5,901 nt of DNA, from assembly GCA_046299435.1 (NCBI GenBank), contig JBKBIC010000277.1, positions 1 through 5,901 of the forward strand. Reading direction: 5' to 3'. A program made the translations under genes and the position numbers. Below the pieces are notes generated by a model. That model was not told where the DNA came from and ran no database searches. It saw only the letters and a list, made by a program, of their open reading frames with translations. The number at the start of each line of letters is the position of its first letter. The first letter of the stretch is position 1. This DNA is from M3007 sp046299435. Its GTDB lineage: Bacteria > Bacteroidota > Bacteroidia > Chitinophagales > Saprospiraceae. This document shows, one piece after another, positions 1 through 5,844 of this stretch.

Positions 1-23
1 GGGAGTAGAACTTTAAGACGCAT
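1..23 (-). CDS. possible 5' end of a leftward gene, cut by the window edge
   Basis: On the minus strand an ATG at 23-21 opens a frame reading M-R-L-K-V-L-L before the window ends. A basic residue followed by hydrophobic residues is how many exported Bacteroidota proteins begin. The sequence TAAATTTC lies about 17 nt upstream on the same strand and is one base off the TAnnTTTG -7 box. Seven codons are too few to name a product, and the match may be chance. The preceding leftward gene ends at 134, so a gene beginning here would be spaced normally. Confidence 0.2.
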
Positions 24-33
24 GGGCAGGAGT

Positions 34-113
34 GGTTTGAAATTTAGAAATCGGGAAATTGGAAATTGAGAAATTGAAAAACCGTTGAACCCTGATTTCC
101 CATTTACCAAACC
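34..113. repeat. A/T-rich short-period repeat with an imperfect inverted partner
   Basis: The word GAAAT starts at 39, 47, 55, 62 and 70, with GAAAA at 76, giving spacings of 8, 8, 7, 8 and 6 bp. After a short spacer the inverted forms ATTTC (95-99) and ATTTA (102-106) appear. Outer segments 34-39 (GGTTTG) and 108-113 (CAAACC) are complementary, as are 47-52 and 94-99. The structure is weaker than the other inverted repeats in the window but has the same design. It lies just 3' of the leftward secreted-protein gene, so it could act as a transcript-end structure. No T-tract typical of an intrinsic terminator is seen. Confidence 0.5.
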
Positions 114-133
114 CAAGACACACCCGACCTACC

Positions 134-1714
134 TCATTGCTGCTTGACCTCCACTGTTTTTGAATTGAAACATTGCGTTTGCGTGTTCCAGACGGTCACG
201 GTGTAAATGCCCGCCACGCCCACGATGGGGTTTTGCAAATTGGACGCGAAGCCCTGCGGCCCTTCCCACCTGTATTGCACCGGGCTATTGACCGAACGCG
301 CTCGCAGCTGCACGAGCGGGTTTTGCGGCGTGATGGTGCCGCCGGAGGCCGTTAGGCTGGGGGTGATGATGTTCTCCTTGACCAATATTTCGTCGCTGAA
401 TCGGCAGCCCGGCCAGCCGGTGGTCGAGGCGATTTGCAGGGTGTAAAGCCCCGGCTCGGTGACGGTGGCCACAGGGTTGGAACTCACTCCAACGCCCTGA
501 CTGTCAACCCAATACGTCGAGTAAAACCACGGGACTGGATTGGACAAGAGTTGCACGGTCGGCTGCGAACAGGTCAAAGTGAGCGGGCCGCCGGGCAAGA
601 TGATGGCCTCTGCCTGCGGCACGGGCTGAATGGTAAATCGCACGATGCTGTCGCAGCCGTCCGAGGCCGTCCCGTGCAGGTTGAAATTGCTGTATGGCTG
701 GCAGTAATCCTGCCCGAAAACCGTGAAGCAATCGCCGTCGCACAACCAGACGTAGCCAAAATCCCTGACCCGCGGCGGCTGCACTTTCACGGACACGCGC
801 ACCGTGCTATCGCAGCCGGCTTGGTTCGTCAAGTTGGCTCCATAAACGCCTGTGAACCAGACACTATCGCCCCAAGGGAGCAGGTACGGGGTCAGGCCGC
901 TGCAAATTTCCAAGTCGGGCAAAATGGTCATCGAAGCCGTGTCCGAGCGGAACTTCACGGATTTACAGACGGCCGGGGTGCTGGTACCGGAACAAACATT
1001 GGTGGCGCGGACGCAAATCTCTCCGTCCTCGTCGCCCCAAACGACCGTAGCCGAGGGCAAGACGGTTTTGGCGGGCGATGCTTGGCCATTGATGGTCGTG
1101 CCCGGCGGTGCCTCCCAGATGTATTCGTCGGCGTTCGCCACTTGTGGCACCTCGAAAATATCCGTTGCCCGCACGCAGGTCGTGTCCGGGCCGATGATGG
1201 CTGCCAAAGAATCCGGCACCACACTGGGCGCGAACATCGGCGGATTGGAGGTGAGCGTGAAATCGCATTGGTCGCCCGCAAAGCCGTCAATCAGTAAAAA
1301 ATAGACTTGGCCGGGCACTAAGCCGACTGTGACGTTGGCAGGTGTGCCTTCGCACCCCCCGCACCCGCCGTAGCAAGCGATGGGCATACCCAAACAAGAT
1401 TCATAGATGGCGATTTGGACACCGTCGCCGTTCGTGCAGCCGGTCGGCGTGGCCGTGAAAGTGGCCGCGCCGGCCGATGCCGTGAAGCCAAGCCACTGTT
1501 CGTTTTCGATGGTGCCGCAAAAGCCGGGCGGCGTTTGGGAAGTATATCCGGCGGTCGTGCTCTGGATGGAAATCAGGTTGCAGTACACGCAGGCTTGACT
1601 GCACACGTCGGCGGGCGGGAAAGCATTGGAAGGGCAGGGTGGCGGTAGTTGGGCGAGGCTTTTGGCGGAAAAAAACAGGCAAAGGCAGGCGAGGGTAAAA
1701 CTTTTTAGGCTCAT
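134..1714 (-). CDS. secreted cysteine-rich protein with Ig/PKD-like repeats
   Basis: This 526-residue protein is predicted to be exported. Residues 1-21 form a signal peptide (K4, hydrophobic core about 6-16, cleavage likely after S-L-A21). Residues about 27-160 are cysteine-rich (C114, C118, C121 among others) and include a G-L-V-P-G-Q-V-Y-F-L-L-I-D-G stretch like that in bacterial pre-peptidase C-terminal-type beta domains. An Ig/PKD-like domain follows at about 170-255. Two repeats then end in G-C-D-S-T-V-R (300-306) and G-C-D-S-I-V-R (353-359), a pattern common in Bacteroidota surface proteins. Two more Ig-like segments lie at about 370-447 and 450-524 (G-L-Y-T-L-Q-I, G-I-Y-T-V-T-V). No enzymatic motif is visible. 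The start at 1714 was chosen because it opens the signal peptide. The frame stays open to 1822, but that extension crosses an inverted repeat. Proteins of this type often carry a type IX secretion C-terminal domain; none is visible here. Adhesion or a structural role is a guess. Confidence 0.8.
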   Translation of the reverse strand: MSLKSFTLACLCLFFSAKSLAQLPPPCPSNAFPPADVCSQACVYCNLISIQSTTAGYTSQTPPGFCGTIENEQWLGFTASAGAATFTATPTGCTNGDGVQIAIYESCLGMPIACYGGCGGCEGTPANVTVGLVPGQVYFLLIDGFAGDQCDFTLTSNPPMFAPSVVPDSLAAIIGPDTTCVRATDIFEVPQVANADEYIWEAPPGTTINGQASPAKTVLPSATVVWGDEDGEICVRATNVCSGTSTPAVCKSVKFRSDTASMTILPDLEICSGLTPYLLPWGDSVWFTGVYGANLTNQAGCDSTVRVSVKVQPPRVRDFGYVWLCDGDCFTVFGQDYCQPYSNFNLHGTASDGCDSIVRFTIQPVPQAEAIILPGGPLTLTCSQPTVQLLSNPVPWFYSTYWVDSQGVGVSSNPVATVTEPGLYTLQIASTTGWPGCRFSDEILVKENIITPSLTASGGTITPQNPLVQLRARSVNSPVQYRWEGPQGFASNLQNPIVGVAGIYTVTVWNTQTQCFNSKTVEVKQQ

Positions 1715-1749
1715 GGTGCGTGAGCTAGGTGGGTGAGAGGAAAGGGTGC

Positions 1750-1817
1750 GTGTGTCGTTTTTCGTGTGTCGTGTTTGGTGTTTCGGGTCGAAACACGATA
1801 CACGAAAAACGACACAC
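1750..1817. repeat. long inverted repeat, 27-bp arms, with an alternative inner hairpin
   Basis: Arms 1750-1776 and 1791-1817 are complementary at 26 of 27 positions; the exception is G1768 opposite T1799. Inside it, GTGTTTCG (1778-1785) and CGAAACAC (1789-1796) form a second perfect 8-bp hairpin with a GGT loop. That hairpin uses bases 1791-1796 of the long right arm, so the two folds exclude each other. The left arm reads as degenerate heptamers (GTGTCGT, TTTTCGT, GTGTCGT, GTTTGGT, GTTTCGG). The right side mirrors these (CGAAACA, CGATACA, CGAAAAA, CGACACA, CGACAAA). It lies between the end of the Sco gene and the start of the secreted-protein gene, both leftward. No T-tract follows the hairpin on the transcribed strand, so a plain intrinsic terminator is not obvious. 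Confidence 0.85.
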
Positions 1818-1861
1818 GACAAAAACGAAGCACGAAAATAGCCACAAACCCACCGCCCGGC

Positions 1862-2491
1862 TCACTTTTTTTCGGGGAATTGCTCGCGCAGCAGCACTTC
1901 GATATCCTCCATGAATTTATCTACCGAGGCCGCGTCCGTGCCGTCGCAGAAGGCCCGGACGTGGCGGTTGGTGTCCACCAAAATGATGCGCCCACTGTGG
2001 TCGAAGCCGCCCGGAGCCTCCGGGTTTTCGGTTGCCACACTGAAATAATCGTCGGCGATGCCGTAAATCTCATCGTGGTCGCCGGTGACGAGGTGCCAGA
2101 TTTTCGAGTCAATGCCCAGTTTTTCGGCATGGCGGCGCAGCGCGGCCACCGTGTCGTTCCGCACGTCAATCGAGTGCGAGAGCATGGCGAAGTGCGGGTT
2201 GTCCTTGAATTTTTGGTAAATCCGCAGCCCGTTGGCTTTCACCTTCGGGCAAATAGTCGGGCAATGGATAAAGAAAAAATCCACCGCGTAAATCTTGCCC
2301 GCGAACGTGGCGTTCGTCACCGCTTGGCTGTCTTGGTCAACGAACCGGAAGTCGGGGACTCGCGGGTACACCGTGTCGCCGCCCGGCGAGATGTCGCGGT
2401 TGCCGAGGATGGGCAGCGTGCGGTCTTTCGCGTTCGGCTCACAAGCGGCCAACAGGCTGATAATCAACGAGAAAAAGAAAATCTGTTTCAT
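1862..2491 (-). CDS. Sco1/SenC/PrrC-family copper chaperone lipoprotein
   Basis: The 209-residue product is a thioredoxin-fold protein of the Sco family, which delivers copper to the CuA centre of cytochrome c oxidase or keeps its cysteines reduced. Residues 1-17 form a lipoprotein signal with lipobox L-A-A-C17, so the protein should be membrane-tethered outside the cytoplasm. The family's copper ligands are present: C77 and C81 in H-C-P-T-I-C-P, and H165 in D-H-S-G. The family's D-P-x-x-D-T-P segment appears as D-V-R-N-D-T (109-114). Length and domain order are usual for a single-domain Sco. Its ATG overlaps the TGA of the upstream Met-rich lipoprotein gene in an ATGA junction, which suggests translational coupling and one transcript from the promoter near 2903-2911. 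No cytochrome oxidase genes are in the window, so the target is inferred from the family. Confidence 0.93.
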   Translation of the reverse strand: MKQIFFFSLIISLLAACEPNAKDRTLPILGNRDISPGGDTVYPRVPDFRFVDQDSQAVTNATFAGKIYAVDFFFIHCPTICPKVKANGLRIYQKFKDNPHFAMLSHSIDVRNDTVAALRRHAEKLGIDSKIWHLVTGDHDEIYGIADDYFSVATENPEAPGGFDHSGRIILVDTNRHVRAFCDGTDAASVDKFMEDIEVLLREQFPEKK

Positions 2492-2886
2492 TTTTTGACG
2501 AGTGTTTTCCCGGCCTCCAATGCGGCGCGGATGTCCTTTTGGTTTTGTTCGATTTTGGTTTTTTGGTCGGTCAGGTACTGGATGGCCTCGGCCTTAGGTT
2601 TGTCTTTGGGGGCGCGGTAGCCCGTCATCCAAGCCATCATATCGGCCTCTGCGTCAGTCATTTGCAGCAGCACGGCGGCGATGCTGTCGCGTCGGCTGGC
2701 TGTCCCGGTCGTGTCTTTTTTCAGGCTGCGCCCGATGCGGTTCATCTCGGCCATGTCGCGCATGGCATCGTCGTGGATGCGCTCGGTTTCCTGTTCCAAG
2801 ATTTCCACATCATGGCGGTTTTCGCAGGCAAACAGCAAAAAGCAAATGGCCGCTGCGAACCCGATTTTTTTCAAAGCAAGATTCAT
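2488..2886 (-). CDS. small Met-rich lipoprotein co-transcribed with Sco
   Basis: This 132-residue protein has a lipoprotein signal (K6-K7, hydrophobic stretch 8-19, lipobox L-F-A-C21). The mature part is highly charged and probably helical, with a coiled-coil-like C-terminal half (about 97-130). Two clusters of potential soft-metal ligands stand out. The first is H38, M42, M45, M48 on one helical face (H-x3-M-x2-M-x2-M). The second is M76, M83, M84, M87 around W86 (M-M-x-W-M). I recall similar small Bacteroidota proteins, sometimes mislabelled viral A-type inclusion protein, but cannot confirm that here. The gene is first in the leftward unit and its stop codon overlaps the Sco start (ATGA). 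That neighbour and the His/Met pattern suggest periplasmic copper binding; this is inference. The start at 2886 gives a complete lipoprotein signal and lies about 17 nt below a -7 box. Confidence 0.82.
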   Translation of the reverse strand: MNLALKKIGFAAAICFLLFACENRHDVEILEQETERIHDDAMRDMAEMNRIGRSLKKDTTGTASRRDSIAAVLLQMTDAEADMMAWMTGYRAPKDKPKAEAIQYLTDQKTKIEQNQKDIRAALEAGKTLVKK

Positions 2887-2902
2887 CTTTCAAAAGTTTG
2901 CG

Positions 2903-2911
2903 GCAAAAGTA
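2903..2911 (-). promoter_or_regulatory. Bacteroidota -7 box TACTTTTGC for the Met-lipoprotein/sco unit
   Basis: On the minus strand this reads TACTTTTGC, matching the Bacteroidota sigma-ABfr -7 consensus TAnnTTTG. A T-rich segment (complement of 2929-2934, TTTTCG) sits 17 nt upstream and could serve as the -33 element, though it lacks a clean TTTG. Transcription would begin near 2897, giving a leader of only about 10 nt before the ATG at 2886. Confidence 0.55.
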
Positions 2912-2954
2912 GAACCGCGCCCACCCGGCGAAAAACCGCTACGCCCGGTTTTTC

Positions 2955-2963
2955 TACTTTTGC
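2955..2963 (+). promoter_or_regulatory. Bacteroidota -7 box TACTTTTGC, candidate purB promoter
   Basis: TACTTTTGC on the plus strand matches TAnnTTTG and mirrors the box at 2903-2911. No convincing TTTG -33 element is seen 17-23 bp upstream. If used, the start site would be near 2969, giving purB a leader of roughly 145 nt that includes the whole mirrored heptamer array. Confidence 0.45.
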
Positions 2964-2999
2964 CCGCCCAAAATCGAATTTAGAACTGCTTTGAATTTC

Positions 3000-3107
3000 G
3001 GTGGACGACAGACGGTGGACGATAGACGGTTTGCACGAAATTGATTCCCAAAAATTTCTGTTCCGTCCACCGTCCACCGTCCACCGTCCACCGTCCACCG
3101 TCCACCG
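3000..3107. repeat. mirrored heptamer array in the purB leader
   Basis: The right half (3063-3104) holds six perfect tandem copies of the heptamer CCGTCCA, followed by a partial CCG. The left half (3001-3028) holds four heptamers in the opposite orientation: GTGGACG, ACAGACG, GTGGACG, ATAGACG. Segment 3011-3021 pairs perfectly with 3064-3074 and also with later registers of the right array. About 34 bp separate the halves. The array ends 7 bp before the purB ATG, where ribosome contacts would fall. Confidence 0.92.
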
Positions 3108-3114
3108 CTAAATC

Positions 3115-4446
3115 ATGCTACAAGCCATCTCGCCCATTGACGGTCGCTATGCCGACAAGACCCGCGAACTCGCCGACTTTTTCAGCGAGCAAGCCCTCAT
3201 CCGCTATCGCGTATTCGTTGAGATTCAATACTTTATCGCGCTATGGCAATTCGGGCTGCCGCAGCTGGCCGATTTCCCGGAGGAAAAAATTGACGACCTG
3301 AACGCGGTTTTTGACCAGTTCAGCACCGCCGACGCGGAGTACGTCAAGACCATCGAACGCACGACGAACCACGACGTGAAGGCCGTCGAATACTTCCTGA
3401 AAGAGCGGTTCGACGCGCTGGAACTGGGCGCGTGGCGCGAGTTCATCCACTTTGGCCTCACCTCGCAGGACGTGAACAACACGGCCACGCCGCTGCTTTT
3501 CAAAAACGCGCTGCACGAGGTCTATCTGCCGCTGCTCGAACGGGTGCGCGAAAACCTGCACCAGCTCGCGCTCGAATGGTCGCACGTCCCGATGCTGGCG
3601 CGGACGCACGGGCAGCCTGCGTCGCCCACGCTGCTGGGCAAGGAGTTTGCGGTTTTTGTGGAAAGGCTTGACGTTCAGTTGGATATGCTTCGGAAAATCC
3701 CGCACCGGGCCAAGTTCGGCGGCGCGACGGGCAACCTGAACGCTCACGCTGCGGCTTATCCGAACTACGACTGGCACCAGTTTGCGGACAATTTCGTGCG
3801 CGAATTTCTCGGCCTCGAACGCTCGCGGCACACCACCCAAATCGAGCATTACGACTGTCTGGCGGCACAGTTGCAGGCCATCGGGCGGCTGAACACGATT
3901 TTGATTGACTTCTGCCGCGACGTGTGGACGTACATTTCGATGGAGTATTTCCGGCAAAAAACCGTCGCGGGCGAGGTCGGCTCGTCGGCCATGCCGCACA
4001 AAGTGAACCCGATTGACTTTGAAAATGCGGAAGGGAATTTTGGTATGGCAAATGCCATTTTCCAGCATTTGGCCGAAAAACTGCCCGTCAGCCGCTTGCA
4101 ACGCGACCTCACGGACTCGACCGTGCTGCGGAATCTGGGCGTGCCCGTCGGCCACACGGTGGTCGCGCTGAAATCCATGTTGCGCGGCCTCGGCAAATTG
4201 CTCCTCAATCCCGGCAAACTTTACGACGACCTCGAAGACAACTGGATGGTCGTGGCCGAGGGCATCCAAGTCATCCTTCGGCGCGAGGGCTACCCGCAGC
4301 CTTACGAAGCCCTGAAAGCCCTGACGCGGGGCCGCGCGGGCGTGACACGGGAGGATTTGCACGAATTTGTCAACGGCTTGGACGTGCGCGAGGAGGTGAA
4401 AGAGGAACTGAAAAACCTGACCCCGCACAACTACGTCGGGCAGTGA
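3115..4446 (+). CDS. purB: adenylosuccinate lyase
   Basis: PurB cleaves SAICAR to AICAR plus fumarate, and adenylosuccinate to AMP plus fumarate, in cytoplasmic purine synthesis; the active enzyme is a homotetramer. The 443-residue product begins with the family's typical A-I-S-P-I-D-G-R-Y (4-12). It carries T-N-H-D (84-87), T-S-Q-D (116-119), the general-acid histidine loop R-T-H-G-Q-P (H165), and the fumarate-lyase signature G-S-S-A-M-P-H-K-V-N-P (289-299) with the catalytic serine at 290 or 291. The C-terminal lyase domain is complete. Length and motifs match the E. coli-type branch of the family (about 450 residues), with no missing residues. There is no Shine-Dalgarno sequence, as is usual in Bacteroidota, and the heptamer array ends 7 bp upstream of the ATG. 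The gene runs tail to tail with the glycosyltransferase gene. Confidence 0.97.
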   Translation: MLQAISPIDGRYADKTRELADFFSEQALIRYRVFVEIQYFIALWQFGLPQLADFPEEKIDDLNAVFDQFSTADAEYVKTIERTTNHDVKAVEYFLKERFDALELGAWREFIHFGLTSQDVNNTATPLLFKNALHEVYLPLLERVRENLHQLALEWSHVPMLARTHGQPASPTLLGKEFAVFVERLDVQLDMLRKIPHRAKFGGATGNLNAHAAAYPNYDWHQFADNFVREFLGLERSRHTTQIEHYDCLAAQLQAIGRLNTILIDFCRDVWTYISMEYFRQKTVAGEVGSSAMPHKVNPIDFENAEGNFGMANAIFQHLAEKLPVSRLQRDLTDSTVLRNLGVPVGHTVVALKSMLRGLGKLLLNPGKLYDDLEDNWMVVAEGIQVILRREGYPQPYEALKALTRGRAGVTREDLHEFVNGLDVREEVKEELKNLTPHNYVGQ

Positions 4447-4453
4447 ACTGGCC

Positions 4454-5575
4454 TCAAATCTCGCCTAACCACTTCTCCAACAATGCTTTGTGCGCGTCGG
4501 TCGGGAACAGGCCGGGCGCGAGGCCGCGCGTGTTGCCGAGGCTTCGGATGCCTTCTTCGAGGTTGATTTTGTCCTGATGTTGGGCGAGGAAAAGCCCCTG
4601 CGCGGCGAGCGACTCGGCGAGGTATTCCTGTTCGGTTTGGCCGGGCGTAGGGATGAGGATGGCTTTTTTGCCGAGCACTGCCAAATCCATGATGCTGCTG
4701 TACCCGCTCCGGCAGACGACGATGCGGCTCGCCATGAGCACGTCGTTCAGGTCTTTGGAAGTCAAATATGACACGACCTCGATGTTCTCGCCGACGCGAT
4801 AGTGCTGCTTGGCTTGCGTCTTCCCTTGAATAAAAATGAAATCCTGCGGCAACGACATGGCCTGCTCCATGAGCCGGTTTTCCAAGATGGAACGCTGCGG
4901 CTCCGGCCCCGACAGCACTACTGCCACGTCGTACTCGCGCTCGCGGGGGTAGGATTTCATGCGGGTCAGGATGCCTGTGAATCGGGTGTTCGGATGCACA
5001 GGCTCGCCGTGCGAGAGTTGGCCGGAAAGGTTGGGGTCGCCGTGCGCGTCGGGCACCCAAACCGCGTCGAACTTGCCGAGTGCGCGGCGCAGCACTATTT
5101 GAGCAGGCCAATCGAGCAAAAAACTGGGGATGCGCGGGCGCAGCTGGTGGGTGAGCATCACGCTGTGCGCCTGCCGGGAAAAACAGCCGTAGCGGTTGTC
5201 CGAAACGATGCCGTTGATGCCGTGTTCGGCCACCAGCCGTTCGGTCTCCGCCTGTTCCGCCCGCACTGCCCACACGATGCGTGGCAGTTGCCGGGTGATG
5301 TTCCACACCATATTGTAAGTGTCGTACCGGATGCCGTAGGACGGCAAATTGAAAGCCCGCAAATGCGGGAATTCCGCCCGCAACAGAAGCAAGGCCGCCC
5401 CGTCGGAGGCCAGCAGCACCTCCGCGCCCAGCGATTCGAGGGTTTGGATGAGCGGCACGCAACGGGCCACATGGCCCAAGCCCCAGTTGAGCGGCGCGAC
5501 GAGGATGCGTTTATGTCGGGAAGCGGGTTCCAGATGTGAGTCGTTGGTGGGAAAATGCGTTCGGCGTTCGGGCAC
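4454..5575 (-). CDS. MurG/GT28-like glycosyltransferase
   Basis: This 373-residue protein has the two-Rossmann-lobe GT-B layout of the MurG/GT28 superfamily, which moves a sugar from a nucleotide-sugar donor to a lipid or glycan acceptor at the cytoplasmic membrane face. The N-terminal lobe has the glycine-rich acceptor loop W-G-L-G-H-V-A-R (31-38) after a beta strand R-I-L-V-A-P (23-28). The C-terminal lobe starts with V-A-V-V-L-S-G-P-E-P-Q-R (217-228). It also contains the donor-binding segment C-R-S-G-Y-S-S-I-M-D (288-297) and P-T-P-G-Q-T-E-Q-E-Y (309-318), comparable to the MurG S-R-S-G and P-x-x-x-Q-x motifs. About 22 hydrophilic residues precede the first strand; no closer ATG, GTG or TTG start exists in frame. 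It is unlikely to be MurG itself because the usual G-G-T-G-G-H loop is absent. Donor and acceptor cannot be told from the sequence. Confidence 0.85.
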   Translation of the reverse strand: MPERRTHFPTNDSHLEPASRHKRILVAPLNWGLGHVARCVPLIQTLESLGAEVLLASDGAALLLLRAEFPHLRAFNLPSYGIRYDTYNMVWNITRQLPRIVWAVRAEQAETERLVAEHGINGIVSDNRYGCFSRQAHSVMLTHQLRPRIPSFLLDWPAQIVLRRALGKFDAVWVPDAHGDPNLSGQLSHGEPVHPNTRFTGILTRMKSYPREREYDVAVVLSGPEPQRSILENRLMEQAMSLPQDFIFIQGKTQAKQHYRVGENIEVVSYLTSKDLNDVLMASRIVVCRSGYSSIMDLAVLGKKAILIPTPGQTEQEYLAESLAAQGLFLAQHQDKINLEEGIRSLGNTRGLAPGLFPTDAHKALLEKWLGEI

Positions 5576-5722
5576 AGGTGCTACATTCGCCTTCGTAAAA
5601 ATAGAAACAGGATGGGCAGGGTTGGTTCGGAAGCCGCCTGATTTTTTTGACGTGCCTCGGCAACCTTGCGCGTGCTCCGCGAATCTCGTCCTCGTCGTAT
5701 CTCAACTTGTAAATCCTTTCCT
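5576..5722. other. divergent intergenic region with no clear motif
   Basis: These 147 bp separate the leftward glycosyltransferase from the rightward small lipoprotein, so promoters for both should lie here. On the minus strand TATTTTTA (complement of about 5598-5605) is a weak match to TAnnTTTG. No good -7 box was found for the rightward gene. There is no long inverted repeat and no short-period array, unlike the other intergenic regions. Confidence 0.5.
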
Positions 5723-5833
5723 ATGAAAAAAATCAATTATTGGCGTTTCCTCGTCCTTGCCCTCACGTTCGGCATGATGTTCCTCGAAGCCTGTGCCGTG
5801 TTCAAGCCCAAGTGCGACTGCCCGAAATGGTAG
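5723..5833 (+). CDS. 36-residue probable lipoprotein with C-terminal CxC
   Basis: The frame opens with ATG-AAA-AAA-ATC and encodes a basic N-terminus (K2, K3, R8), a hydrophobic stretch (9-21) and a lipobox-like L-E-A-C24. A 12-residue tail then ends in K-C-D-C-P-K-W and TAG. If cleaved at C24, the mature lipopeptide would have only 13 residues, including the C31-x-C33 pair. The glutamate at -2 of the lipobox is unusual. Support for a real gene comes from the coherent signal-peptide layout, the position between a divergent gene and a strong downstream inverted repeat, and no overlap with anything else. Short lipoproteins of this kind occur in Bacteroidota. A metal- or thiol-related role for CxC is speculation. 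Confidence 0.7.
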   Translation: MKKINYWRFLVLALTFGMMFLEACAVFKPKCDCPKW

Positions 5834-5844
5834 TTTTGTTGGGG

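Larger units (their letters stand above)
2902..2964. repeat. 13-bp perfect inverted repeat enclosing the divergent promoter region
   Basis: The arms GGCAAAAGTAGAA (2902-2914) and TTCTACTTTTGCC (2952-2964) are exact reverse complements with 37 bp between them. Each arm contains an outward-facing TACTTTTGC box. A second inner hairpin is possible: AAAAACCG (2931-2938) with CGGTTTTT (2946-2953) around a 7-nt loop. The symmetry may reflect two mirrored promoters, an operator for a dimeric regulator, or both. Confidence 0.75.

Noticed and set aside
434..1297. A 287-codon plus-strand frame opposite the secreted-protein gene
   Set aside because: Its composition is that of an antisense shadow (Arg/Gly/Ala-rich), it has no domain or signal, and it lies inside a gene with coherent domains.
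1750..1817. Insertion-sequence terminal repeats
   Set aside because: Only 14 bp separate the arms, there is no transposase, and no target-site duplication was found.
1715..1822. An N-terminal extension of 36 codons for the secreted protein, starting at 1822
   Set aside because: It would place a signal peptide internally and would be coded by the inverted repeat. The same C-V-V-F-R-V-S-C peptide is readable from the other strand of the repeat, showing that it is repeat translation rather than protein.
1733..2620. A 295-codon plus-strand frame opposite the Sco gene
   Set aside because: It starts in the inverted repeat and runs antisense through Sco, which has intact copper ligands on the other strand.
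3063..3107. CRISPR array or leader
   Set aside because: The repeats are 7 bp in direct contact, without spacers of typical size, and no cas gene is nearby.
3241..4428. A 395-codon open frame antisense to purB
   Set aside because: It lies wholly opposite a clearly conserved enzyme in GC-rich sequence, has no recognisable domain, and is rich in Arg, His and Val as expected for a shadow frame.
4431..5462. A 343-codon minus-strand frame overlapping the glycosyltransferase in another register
   Set aside because: It is extremely Arg/Ala/Pro-rich with no family motif, while the chosen frame carries GT-B motifs throughout.
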